Assembly: GCA_964523405.1 (NCBI GenBank)
Contig: CAZGAQ010000030.1
Location: 1 to 64,000 of the forward strand
Length of the DNA: 64,000 bases
Direction: 5' to 3'
Source of the DNA: CAZGAQ01 sp964523405
GTDB taxonomy: Bacteria; Planctomycetota; Phycisphaerae; UBA1845; Fen-1342
Below the pieces are notes generated by a model that was given only the letters and a program-made list of their open reading frames with translations, was not told where the DNA came from and ran no database searches. How positions within the stretch are numbered: the first letter of the stretch is position 1; each line of letters starts with the position of its first letter. Both the position numbers and the translations under genes were made by a program. Below are positions 36,401 through 44,111 of this stretch, one piece after another.

Positions 36401-36585
36401 CGTTCCTGGCGCTGCAGTTCGACGGCCACTCGAACGACGCGGGCATGCTGACGCGTTGCGAGGCATATCTCGATAGCAAAGGGATTCTCCGATGGTGGCG
36501 AACGTGCCAGTCGCAGCCGAGCACGGCAGTCTTGCCGGACGAACCCTCTACATCCCCCAAATGTCCTACGCCGGTGCCCGGCTGA
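33412..36585 (+). CDS. Tandem BcrAD/BadFG activase plus DUF2229 protein (PlsA/GeR-like ester-to-ether lipid reductase, component 1)
   Basis: A 1057-residue cytoplasmic protein made of two ASKHA-type activase domains and a DUF2229 domain. Domain 1: YIGLDIGAVSIKTAV at the start, cluster Cys157 in DCAAGTGAFLD. Domain 2 from about 350: LGLDIGSVGTKLVLID, DTIFEIGGQDSKYI, Cys491 in EACAAGTGSFLEE. From about 650: CKGCGNLCSIQEFNVEGE, then the DUF2229 part (ANVVVGLPLAMYTWDLLPLW). Activases use ATP and an inter-subunit 4Fe-4S cluster to push low-potential electrons into a dehydratase or reductase. Proteins with this double-activase order are the PlsA type tied to plasmalogen formation in anaerobic clostridia and the related bacterial glycerol ester reductase. 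Oxygen sensitivity is expected. The next gene overlaps by 94 bases. Confidence 0.85.
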   Translation: MGTYIGLDIGAVSIKTAVICAPEAATAFQNCNTTPILRSIAMPPECEQAVMIGPARRTRGRPADVARAVLRELLDQLGAEHVSGLALTGSGGGLVAATLGVPVCNEFQAAVRAINLLHPGVRTVFEIGGEGSRYIRLEPDPGSGQLGILDYSTNGDCAAGTGAFLDQQAGRLKFAVEDIGRIVDEAERAAQIAGRCSVFAKSDMIHAQQKGFTPPEVLRGLCNAVATNYRSAVVRGRTPQPPIAFLGGVSANSAVVRALRETFELEDGQLFVPEAAESLPAVGAALSAAGQTAEQVHALRRRLGALSAPVENDGDAFPRSKPLTLERVRLLRDQVKPYLFPTGKTPVDAYLGLDIGSVGTKLVLIDARGDVIHSIFTRTEGRPIEVVTRCLREMEEAVGWGVRIRAVGTTGSGRELIGELVGADAITDEITCHKTGASFVGDRLLGRRPDTIFEIGGQDSKYISLQDEYREGARGEVTDTIVVDFTMNEACAAGTGSFLEERAEELGVSIKDEFAELALRSQAPIKLGERCTVFMERDVNTCMQRGAAREDVIAGLAYSVAYNYINRVVRGRRIGDTIFFQGGTAYNDAVAAAFSLICNKEIIVPPHNAVLGAIGAALVAKEKVAATGASTRFRGYDLTEVDYRLREFTCKGCGNLCSIQEFNVEGEKTFWGDKCSDRYRKQVKSNRKPVIPDLVALRYELLSADDQGDPPGANVVVGLPLAMYTWDLLPLWRRFFRDCGFKVVVSSETNRTTVHAGLEHVVSEPCFPIIVAHGHVAQLVEQKVDFIWLPNILTAAERYPAVESYVCPWGSTLPFVIRQAPAFRAWSGRILCPTLSLQRGPDDLREKLLAVAKDLGVKKKVAVAAFGAGLAAQERFRAAYAEAGRAALETLTTTGEPGMVLVGRPYNLHDAGVSLATARKLRELYGVNILPVDALPLADLDVRDVNDNMYWAYGQKILAAAKLVGQHPNLHIIYITNFKCGPDSFLKGYIRPASGKPFLALQFDGHSNDAGMLTRCEAYLDSKGILRWWRTCQSQPSTAVLPDEPSTSPKCPTPVPG

Positions 36586-37787
36586 TGGCGGCCGCGTTCC
36601 GCGGGATCGGCGTGGACGCGGACGTGACGCCGGATTCCAACGCCGACACGCTCGAACTCGGCGGGCTGCACAGCAGCGGGGAAGAGTGTCTGCCGCACAA
36701 GATCACGCTCGGGGATTTTCTGCGCATCACGCGCCAGCCCGGCTTCGACCCGCAAAAGGCGGCGTTCTTCATGCCCAAGGCCCCGGGACCATGCCGCTTC
36801 GGGCAGTATGCCCCCTACCTGCGGAACGTGCTCGACAGCCAGGGTCTCCAGGACGTGCTGATCTTCTCGCCCAACAGCAGCGACAACTACGGCGGCATCG
36901 GCGACCACGCCAGCAGCCTGATGCGCTTCGCCTGGATGTCGGTCGTGGTCGGCGACCTGGCCCTGCGTTTTCTCCTCAAGACCCGCCCGTACGAAACCAC
37001 CGCCGGCGACACCGATACGGTCTTCCGCGCCTCCGTCGAGCGGCTCGGCGCCGTACTGGCCACGCGCGGCCAGACACCCGACGAAAAGGTCCGCGCCCTG
37101 GCGGACGCGGTGCGTCAGATGCGTGATCACTTTCGCGCGGTGCCGGCGCGTTACGAGCAGGGCCGCCCGCTGATCGGCCTGGTTGGCGAGATCTTCTGCC
37201 GCCTCAACACGTTCAGCAACGACGACGCGGCCCGCCGGCTCGAGCAACTTGGTGGCGAGGGCTGGATTTCGGATATGTCTGAGTGGGTCTGGTACACGAA
37301 CTGGTCGCGGACAAGCGAGTGGGCCCGTGACCACGGCAAGCTCAACCTGGGCTACGCCAAGCTCAAGCTCAAGACGCATGTGCAGCGCGCCTACGAGCAC
37401 ACGCTGCTCGAATCCGTACAGGACGACTTCAAGGGCTACGAGGAGCCGCACGACGTCGCCGAGGTGCTGGAGGCGTCACAGCCCTACCTGCCGGCTACGG
37501 GTGCCTTGGGCGAGATGACCCTCAGCGCCGGCAAGGCGATCTACGTCTATCGCAAGGGCGCCGACGGCATCATCGACATCAGCCCCTTCACCTGCATGAA
37601 CGGCATCGTCAGCGAAGCCGTCTACCCGGCGATCAGCGCCGACCACGACGGCATCCCGATTCGGGCGCTTTATTTCGACAAATCGAGCACGCGCGTCGAG
37701 CGCGACCTAGAGATCTTCCTCGACCTGGCGCGGGCCTATCAGCGCCGCAAACGCCACGCCCGGGTCTACCCGGATTACTTTCGCTAG
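36492..37787 (+). CDS. HgdB/2-hydroxyacyl-CoA dehydratase-like protein (PlsR/GeR-like, component 2)
   Basis: A 431-residue partner of the preceding gene. Conserved cysteines that could hold a 4Fe-4S cluster are Cys66 (GEECLPHKITLGDF), Cys101 (GPCRFGQYAPYL) and Cys368 (SPFTCMNGIVSE). NSSDNYGG and LVGEIFCRLNTFSNDD are typical of the HgdB-like C-terminal domain that is fused to DUF2229 in many homologues. In the two-gene plasmalogen operon known from Clostridium perfringens the same two blocks are likewise separate genes. It starts in a different frame 94 bases before the first gene ends; ATG 36492 gives 15 residues before the conserved LAGRTLYIPQMSY. Likely reduces lipid ester carbonyls together with component 1. 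Confidence 0.82.
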   Translation: MVANVPVAAEHGSLAGRTLYIPQMSYAGARLMAAAFRGIGVDADVTPDSNADTLELGGLHSSGEECLPHKITLGDFLRITRQPGFDPQKAAFFMPKAPGPCRFGQYAPYLRNVLDSQGLQDVLIFSPNSSDNYGGIGDHASSLMRFAWMSVVVGDLALRFLLKTRPYETTAGDTDTVFRASVERLGAVLATRGQTPDEKVRALADAVRQMRDHFRAVPARYEQGRPLIGLVGEIFCRLNTFSNDDAARRLEQLGGEGWISDMSEWVWYTNWSRTSEWARDHGKLNLGYAKLKLKTHVQRAYEHTLLESVQDDFKGYEEPHDVAEVLEASQPYLPATGALGEMTLSAGKAIYVYRKGADGIIDISPFTCMNGIVSEAVYPAISADHDGIPIRALYFDKSSTRVERDLEIFLDLARAYQRRKRHARVYPDYFR

Positions 37788-37797
37788 CCGGTACCGC

Positions 37798-37834
37798 GCG
37801 GGCCGCCCTCCCCAGCGCCTCGCGGACGGCCCGC
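37798..37834 (+). terminator. Hairpin after the reductase genes
   Basis: Stem GCGGGCCG/CGGCCCGC with a 21-base loop, followed by TTTC, 10 bases after the stop codon. It may reduce rather than end transcription into the radical SAM gene. Confidence 0.4.
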
Positions 37835-37886
37835 TTTCACGCTAACCTGTTCGCCCCAGACGGGTCTGTACCCGGCGGAGTGCGTC

Positions 37887-39935
37887 ATGATGCGGTTGAA
37901 CCAGGAAGGAATGGAGCCCCGGACCACGCGCGCCACGGAGCCGGACGCGGCCGCGCCGCCGCAGGACGGCACGTTGCAGCCTATGCCTCCCCGAACCCCT
38001 CCGCCCCTGATCCACACGCGCCGCGCCGGCCCCCTCGACGCCCAGTACGTCGGCAATGGGTGCCAGCGCTCCGGCCTGCCGCACCGCCCGCTCGACGCCA
38101 TCGAGCGCCGCGCGGTCACCCCCGGCGACACCGTCACCGAACTGGAGCGCTACAAAGTCAGCCTCCGTAAGTATGAGCCCGTTCAGAAGGGCCGCGCGCA
38201 CGGCCTGCCCTGGGGCGGGCAGTGGCAGTGCTCCACCTGCGACGCCACCGTCCCCGGCGAACTCGTCTACGTCGCCGCGGAAGACGCCATCTATCTCGAC
38301 ACGCGCTGCCCCACCTGCGGCCCGCGCCACGAGCACCACCACGACGTCCTCTTCGTCAAGGAGCCGCAGCCGCCGGCCCAGCCGCGCCAGCCGGAAACGA
38401 CGTACCGCGGCTTCCCGATCCACCCGGTGCTCACCGTCCTGCCGCGCACCGTCGAAACCCTCTGCCCCGAGTGCTCCTGCCTGATCCTCGGACGCTATTT
38501 CGTCCGCGACAATATCGTCTGGATCGAGAAGACCTGCCCTGAGCACGGCTACTTCCGCGACAAGATCAACACGGACGTCGCGCTGTATCTCAAGGGCACC
38601 CAATCCGGTTTCCAGGACGAGCGCGGCGTGCTCGAACCCCAGGTCACCGGCGCCAAGCACTGCCCGACGGACTGTGGCCTGTGCAACCAGCACCACAGTA
38701 CGTCGTGCCTCGCGCAGATCGATTTGACCAATCGCTGCAACCTGAATTGCCCGGTCTGTTTCGCCAGCGCGAACCAGGCCGGCTACGTCGCCCAGCCCAG
38801 CTATGAACTCGTCGTGGAAGAGCTGCGCGCCCTGCGCCGCCAGTACCCGCACCCGGCGACCGCGATCCAGTTCACCGGCGGCGAGCCCACGCTGCACCCG
38901 GACTTTCTCCGCATCGTCAAAACCGCCGTCGAGATGGGCTTCTCGCACGTGCAGATCGCCACCAACGGCCTGCGCATCGCCGAGCCCGAGTTTGCCCAGC
39001 GCGCCGCGGAAGCCGGCCTGCACACGCTGTACCTGCAGTTCGACGGTCTGGATGAGGACGACTACGTCCGTCTGCGCGGCGTGCCGCTGCTCGAGAAGAA
39101 GCTCCGCGCGATCGAGAATTGCCGTCAGACCGGCATGAAGGTCTGTTTCGTCCCGACCATCGTGAAGGGCGTCAACGACGATCAGGTGCCCAAGATTTTC
39201 CGCTTCGCCGTCGACAACGCCGACGTCGTCAGCGCGATCTCCTACCAACCCGTCGCCTTCACCGGCCGCATCAGCCGCACCGAACTCGAGCAGCAGCGCT
39301 ACACGCTCGGCGATTTGGCGCACGACCTGGCGGACTGCAGCGGCGCGGACACGCAGCGCGACTTCTTCCCGCTCAGCTTCATGACCCCGCTGGCGCGGGT
39401 CATGCAGACGCTCGACGGCAAACCGAAGATCCGCCCGAGCTGCCACAGCGACTGCGCCTTCGGCACCTACTTCTTCGTCACCCCCGAGCATCAGGCGATC
39501 CCCGTGCCGAAGCTGTTCGACATGATGAAGCTCATGCGCGGTTTCAACGAACTGGCCGCCCGCATCGAACGCACCCGTGACGGCGCGCTGCCGCTGGCCA
39601 ACTGGCGCGATAAGCTCGACCTCATCGTCACTTTCCTCCGCAGTTACCGCTGGACGGCGCGCGACTATCGGGTCACGCCGTTCACGTTTATCCACGCCTT
39701 GCGCGGCCTGACCAACAAGTCCGTCGGGCGCGGCACCTCCGGGCAACGGACCTACCGCACGCTCATGGCGGCCGGCATGCACTTCATGGATCGCTACAAC
39801 TACGACACCGAGCGCATCCGCCGCTGCGTCATCCTCTACAGCACGCCCGACGGCATGTACCCGTTCTGCACGATCAACGGCGGGCCTACTTATCGGCCGT
39901 ACATCGAGAAGATGTATGCCCAGCCCTGTGGCTAG
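37887..39935 (+). CDS. Radical SAM protein of the tetraether/membrane-spanning lipid synthase family (Tes/MSS-rSAM, COG1964)
   Basis: A 682-residue enzyme. The radical SAM cluster motif CxxxCxxC is Cys284-Cys288-Cys291 (TNRCNLNCPVCFAS), followed by QFTGGEPTLHPDF. Before it is the Tes-type cysteine set: LCPEC (193-196), CPEHG (217) and CPTDCGLC (259, 263, 266). An additional N-terminal pair, CSTC (115-118) and CPTC (141-144), makes a second rubredoxin-like knuckle. Later cysteines in SCHSDCAFG could bind an auxiliary cluster. Archaeal Tes joins two lipid chains through an sp3-sp3 carbon bond to give tetraethers, and bacterial MSS-rSAM homologues are linked to membrane-spanning lipids. ATG 37887 has GGAG upstream. 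The tandem placement after PlsA/PlsR-like genes supports a lipid role. Confidence 0.87.
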   Translation: MMRLNQEGMEPRTTRATEPDAAAPPQDGTLQPMPPRTPPPLIHTRRAGPLDAQYVGNGCQRSGLPHRPLDAIERRAVTPGDTVTELERYKVSLRKYEPVQKGRAHGLPWGGQWQCSTCDATVPGELVYVAAEDAIYLDTRCPTCGPRHEHHHDVLFVKEPQPPAQPRQPETTYRGFPIHPVLTVLPRTVETLCPECSCLILGRYFVRDNIVWIEKTCPEHGYFRDKINTDVALYLKGTQSGFQDERGVLEPQVTGAKHCPTDCGLCNQHHSTSCLAQIDLTNRCNLNCPVCFASANQAGYVAQPSYELVVEELRALRRQYPHPATAIQFTGGEPTLHPDFLRIVKTAVEMGFSHVQIATNGLRIAEPEFAQRAAEAGLHTLYLQFDGLDEDDYVRLRGVPLLEKKLRAIENCRQTGMKVCFVPTIVKGVNDDQVPKIFRFAVDNADVVSAISYQPVAFTGRISRTELEQQRYTLGDLAHDLADCSGADTQRDFFPLSFMTPLARVMQTLDGKPKIRPSCHSDCAFGTYFFVTPEHQAIPVPKLFDMMKLMRGFNELAARIERTRDGALPLANWRDKLDLIVTFLRSYRWTARDYRVTPFTFIHALRGLTNKSVGRGTSGQRTYRTLMAAGMHFMDRYNYDTERIRRCVILYSTPDGMYPFCTINGGPTYRPYIEKMYAQPCG

Positions 39936-40041
39936 CCGCGCAGCCTGATCGCCGGTGCCGGCGCGTCGCGCGCCCGAGGCCGTGACCGCATCGCCCTGTC
40001 CGGCAACACTCGCCCCCTTGCAGCGCCGTAACGTCTCATAG

Positions 40042-42939
40042 ATGCACCCTTTCGCCGCGGCCTACTCATTGCCGGCGACGGGCGCGCCGATGCCTCAACA
40101 GCCCCCGCGCGCGGACCTCCTCCGGCGCCGGGGATCGGTTTACGCGGCGCATGGGAAGATGTCTTTGCGCTGGTTGGCTGGCATCAATCGACGTCTGTTG
40201 ATCCTCGTCGCAGGCGCCCTGGCCCTGAACCTGCTTCTGGCCGCGGCGGCCCTGCTGGCGACCGCCCGGGGAATGCGCGCGGAGAACGGCCGGCGCGCGC
40301 GCCTGGCGGCCACCAGCGAGATCGCCGGGTGCCTGGCGCGCGACCTGTTCCTGCGCAGCACGGCGGCGGCGCGCGGCCTGGGCTCGGCCCCCGAGGTGAT
40401 CCGGTGCGCCCGGCACGAGAGCGGTCCGGACGACCCGGTGTTGCTCGTGGCGCTCGACGCCGCACGGCGCACCCTGCAGGCCTCGCTGGTCTACGTGATC
40501 GATGGGGAGGGCACGTGCGTCGCCTGCACGCCGTTCGACGGCGGCCGGACGCTGACCGGCGTCAACTACACCTTCCGGCCCTATTTCCAGGCCGCCCGCG
40601 CGCAGCGCGACTGCGTGTATGCCGCGCTGGGCACGGTCACGCGGGTGCGCGGGCTGTTCATCAGCGCGCCGTTGAGTCCAAGCGACGGCGCGCCCGCCGA
40701 GGGCGCCGTCGCCATCAAGTTCGACTTCGTTCAGGTGGATGAGTTGCTCGCCGACTGGCCGGGCCCCGCCGCCCTGCTGTCGCCCGACGGCATCGTGCTG
40801 GCGGCAACGCGGTCCGACTGGCTTTATCGGGCCGCGCTGCCGATGACGGCGGAGCAGCGGGCGGCCGTGCGGGAGAGCCGCCAGTTTGCCGAGGAGGCGC
40901 TTGCGCCCCTGCCCACGCTGCTGGACGCACCCCAGGTGAACCTGGACGGGCTGGGCTACATTGCGACGCGCGTCCCGGTGGGCGGCAGCGGGTGGCAGCT
41001 CGTGACGCTCGATCCGGCCGATCGCAGCGCGCCGCTGACGGGCACGCAGACCATGCAACTGGCGTGCGCCGCAGTCGTCACGGGCCTGCTGCTCACGATC
41101 ATCGCGTTGCTCAGCCTGAGTACCGCCCGCCGTCGCCAGGCGGAGGCGGCGCTGCGCCATGCCAACGAGACACTCGAAGCGCGCGTGCGGGAGCGAACGC
41201 GCGAGCTGGCGGCCACGAACGCCGGGCTGCAGACCGAGATTGCCGAACGGCGGAGTGTGGAGAGCCGCCTGCTGTACTCGGAGCGCCGCCTGTCCGACAT
41301 CATCCTGTTCCTGCCGGATGCCACGTTTGTGATCGACGCCGCGGGACGCGTGGCCGCCTGGAATCGCGCGATGGAGGACCTGACTGGCGTCAGCGCCAGT
41401 GCCATGCTGAACCGGGGCAACCATGCCTACGGCGCCGCGTTCTATGGGCAGCCGCGGCCCTGTCTGATCGACTTGGCGTTGCGCCCGGATCCCGAGATTG
41501 CCCGCGCGTATCCTGGCCTGGAGCTGCACGGCGACGGCTACGTGGCGGAATGCCTGGCCCCCGCCATGCCGCAGGGCCCGCGCACGCTATGGATAGCCGC
41601 CCGTCCGCTGTACGACGCCGACGGGCAGGTGGTGGGCGCCATTGAGACGGTGCGGGACATCACGGACCGGAAGGAGGCGGAGGAAGAGCTGCGCCGCGCC
41701 ACCGCCGAAGCCCAGGCCGCCACGCGCGCCAAGAGCGAGTTTCTCGCCAACATGAGCCACGAGATCCGCACACCGATGACCTCGATTCTGGGGTACGCGG
41801 ATTTGATCAGCGAGGGTTGTCCGGGGCAGTGTGCCTTCGGGCAGGGCGAAATTCGGACACACCTCGCGACGATGTCGCGCAACGCCCAGGACCTGCTGCG
41901 CATCATCAACGATATCTTGGACCTGTCCAAGGTGGAGGCTGGCAAGGTGGACATGGAGCAGGTCGCCTGCGATCTGGTCCGCCTGGTAGCCGAGGTCGAG
42001 ACGGCCGTGCAGGGCCGCCTGCGCGAAAAGCCGGTGATACTGACCTTCGACTTCGTCGGCCCGGTGCCGGCGCGCATCACCACCGATCCGACGCGCCTCA
42101 AGCAGATCCTGCTGAACCTCGTCGGCAACGCCCTTAAGTTCACGGCCTCCGGCGCGGTCCGCGTCCGCACGCGGCTCTTGCCGGCCACCACCGGACCGGC
42201 CCGCCAACTCGAGTTTGAGGTCCGCGACACGGGCTGCGGCATGACTCCGGAGCAGCGCGACAAGCTCTTCCGGCCGTTCACGCAAGCCGATGCTTCCATG
42301 GCGCGGCGGCACGGCGGAACGGGTCTGGGATTGGCCCTCAGCCAGCGCCTGGCGGGCCTGCTCGGCGGGGCGATCACCGTGGAGAGCACCCCGGGGCTGG
42401 GCAGCACGTTCCGGCTCACGACGAGCATCGGTTCGCTGGACGGCGTGCCCTTCCTGGATCACCCCAAGACGTGCCGCCTGCCCAACGAGCCCGAGCCGCC
42501 CCGCGTCGCCGAAAGCGAACCGCAATTGACGTGTCGCGTCCTGCTCGCCGAGGACGGTCCGGACAACCAGCGCCTGATCCGCACATTCCTCGCGCGGGCG
42601 GGTGCGACCGTGACCGTGGTCGCCGACGGTCAAAGCGCCGTCGCGGCGGCTACCCAGGCCGTGCAGGCGGGCGCCCCGTTCGACATCATTCTCATGGACA
42701 TGCAGATGCCCGTGCTGGATGGCTACAGCGCCACGCGCCAGCTGCGCACCGGCGGCTATGGCGGTGTGATCGTGGCCCTGACCGCGCACGCGATGACGGG
42801 CGACCGCGCCCGCTGCCGCGAGGCCGGCTGCGACGAGTTCGTAACCAAGCCGATCAATCGCCGCGAGTTGCTGCAGACGCTGCAGCGCAGGCTCGTCGCG
42901 CGCCCGGCGGAACCTACCCCGCAACTTCCGCCGTCGTGA
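40042..42939 (+). CDS. Hybrid sensor histidine kinase (sensor, PAS, HisKA, HATPase, receiver)
   Basis: A 965-residue inner-membrane kinase. First membrane helix about 52-75 (LLILVAGALALNLLLAAAALL), a roughly 260-residue extracytoplasmic double-Cache-like sensor (VYVIDGEGTCVACTPFDG, ISAPLSPSDG), a second helix at about 339-361, a PAS domain at 410-540 (DATFVIDAAGRVAAWNRAMEDLTG), the H-box with His573 in NMSHEIRTPM, the ATPase boxes (NLVGNALKFTASG, DTGCGMTPEQ, GGTGLGLALSQ) and a C-terminal receiver with Asp886 (LMDMQMPVLDG). No response regulator is next to it, so its output partner is unknown. The start is uncertain: ATG 40042 adds 39 polar residues before an alternative at 40159. Confidence 0.92.
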   Translation: MHPFAAAYSLPATGAPMPQQPPRADLLRRRGSVYAAHGKMSLRWLAGINRRLLILVAGALALNLLLAAAALLATARGMRAENGRRARLAATSEIAGCLARDLFLRSTAAARGLGSAPEVIRCARHESGPDDPVLLVALDAARRTLQASLVYVIDGEGTCVACTPFDGGRTLTGVNYTFRPYFQAARAQRDCVYAALGTVTRVRGLFISAPLSPSDGAPAEGAVAIKFDFVQVDELLADWPGPAALLSPDGIVLAATRSDWLYRAALPMTAEQRAAVRESRQFAEEALAPLPTLLDAPQVNLDGLGYIATRVPVGGSGWQLVTLDPADRSAPLTGTQTMQLACAAVVTGLLLTIIALLSLSTARRRQAEAALRHANETLEARVRERTRELAATNAGLQTEIAERRSVESRLLYSERRLSDIILFLPDATFVIDAAGRVAAWNRAMEDLTGVSASAMLNRGNHAYGAAFYGQPRPCLIDLALRPDPEIARAYPGLELHGDGYVAECLAPAMPQGPRTLWIAARPLYDADGQVVGAIETVRDITDRKEAEEELRRATAEAQAATRAKSEFLANMSHEIRTPMTSILGYADLISEGCPGQCAFGQGEIRTHLATMSRNAQDLLRIINDILDLSKVEAGKVDMEQVACDLVRLVAEVETAVQGRLREKPVILTFDFVGPVPARITTDPTRLKQILLNLVGNALKFTASGAVRVRTRLLPATTGPARQLEFEVRDTGCGMTPEQRDKLFRPFTQADASMARRHGGTGLGLALSQRLAGLLGGAITVESTPGLGSTFRLTTSIGSLDGVPFLDHPKTCRLPNEPEPPRVAESEPQLTCRVLLAEDGPDNQRLIRTFLARAGATVTVVADGQSAVAAATQAVQAGAPFDIILMDMQMPVLDGYSATRQLRTGGYGGVIVALTAHAMTGDRARCREAGCDEFVTKPINRRELLQTLQRRLVARPAEPTPQLPPS

Positions 42940-43031
42940 CCGTCTTGGATCGCTGCGCCATTCCCGCCCGGCGCGCACCGCCACCGCTCGACTTCATGTA
43001 GAGAGAAGCGCCGCGCCACCCCGCGCGCCGC

Positions 43032-43928
43032 CTATTGGAATTGCTTCATGTACTCTTCGAGCTTGCCCTTGGCCTCGCGCTCGATCTGCCGGACGCGCTC
43101 GCGGGTCAGGCCAACTTCCTCACCGATCTCCTTGAGCGTCATGCGTTTGCCCTTGCGATCGTTGAGGCCATAGCGGAGCTTCAGCACCAGGGCCTCGCGG
43201 TCGGTGATGCGGCTCAGCAGGCTGGCCACGAACTCGGTATCCGACGCGGTGAAGACCGCTTCAAACGGCGCCGGCGTGCGAGTGTCCTCGAGGGCCTCGT
43301 TCAGCGTGTTCTCGCCGTCAATCGAGCTGCTGCCCTGCATCTTGGACGAGCACGCCTTGATCGCCTGCAGAATCGCCCGCACTTTGCGGAGCGTGATGCC
43401 CAGGTGCGCGGCGATCTCCTCCATCGTGGCGGGGCGGCCGAACTTCTCCTCCAGCTCGCGCTTCGCCAGGCGCATGTCCGAGATTTTTTCCATCAAATAG
43501 CTGGGAATGTGAATCATCTGCTGCGCGTTCTGGACGGCCCGACGAATCGCCTGATCAATCCAGTAGCCGGCGTACGTGCTGAAGCGCGAGCCCACGTCCG
43601 GGTCGAAGCGGTCAACCGCGTTCATCAGCCCGACGTTCCCCTCGTTCACGAGATCTTCCAGCGGCAGCCCGCGGTTGCGGAAATGCTTGGCCACACTGAT
43701 CACCAGCCGCAGGTTCGCCTGCACCATGCGATCGCGCGCCTCGGCCGCCTCGCGCTGGATGCGGTCGTACCCGCCCAAGTCGATTTCCCCGCGCCCGAAC
43801 CGCTCTTCGGCCTCGAACTTGGCGCGGATCTTCAGCCCCAGCTCCCGCTCCTGCTCAGCCGTCAGGAGGGGGTACTTCTTGATCTCCTTCAGATAGTCGC
43901 CCAGCACTGTGTCGAGCTTTGTGGCCAT
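43032..43928 (-). CDS. RpoD/SigA-type sigma-70 family sigma factor
   Basis: A 298-residue sigma factor. Region 1.2 starts at about residue 9 (DYLKEIKKYPLLTAEQERELGLKI). Region 2 has the core-binding and -10 reading residues (NLRLVISVAKHFRNRGLPLEDLVNEGNVGLMNAVDRFDP, FSTYAGYWIDQAIRRAV). Region 3 covers about 155-200. Region 4 with the -35-reading HTH is at the end (MTLKEIGEEVGLTRERVRQIEREAKGKL). It lacks the long acidic 1.1 region of a full primary sigma factor and so may be a group 2 relative. Convergent with the kinase gene. Confidence 0.93.
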   Translation of the reverse strand: MATKLDTVLGDYLKEIKKYPLLTAEQERELGLKIRAKFEAEERFGRGEIDLGGYDRIQREAAEARDRMVQANLRLVISVAKHFRNRGLPLEDLVNEGNVGLMNAVDRFDPDVGSRFSTYAGYWIDQAIRRAVQNAQQMIHIPSYLMEKISDMRLAKRELEEKFGRPATMEEIAAHLGITLRKVRAILQAIKACSSKMQGSSSIDGENTLNEALEDTRTPAPFEAVFTASDTEFVASLLSRITDREALVLKLRYGLNDRKGKRMTLKEIGEEVGLTRERVRQIEREAKGKLEEYMKQFQ

Positions 43929-44111
43929 GCCTTGCCCGTCGTTCCCGCCGCCCTACTCACACCGGTGGTCGTCGCGGACCAGGGGGAGACCGCAACCCAC
44001 GAATCGTATCGGCCCACCTCCGCGCGGCGCTCATCTCCAACGTATGATAGTGTCGACCCCGGTGTTGAACCAGTCTATTATCAGCCGCCTACCCGCGCAC
44101 GCGTCCCGATT

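Noticed and set aside
33412..37787. Reading the activase genes as benzoyl-CoA reductase or 2-hydroxyglutaryl-CoA dehydratase for amino acid or aromatic fermentation
   Set aside because: Those systems have a single-domain activase with separate dehydratase subunits. The double activase plus DUF2229 order and the Tes-like neighbour fit ether-lipid reductases better, though not with certainty.
37842..39782. 646-residue minus-strand open frame opposite the radical SAM gene
   Set aside because: Pure antisense shadow caused by high GC; the plus strand carries the CxxxCxxC and Tes motifs.
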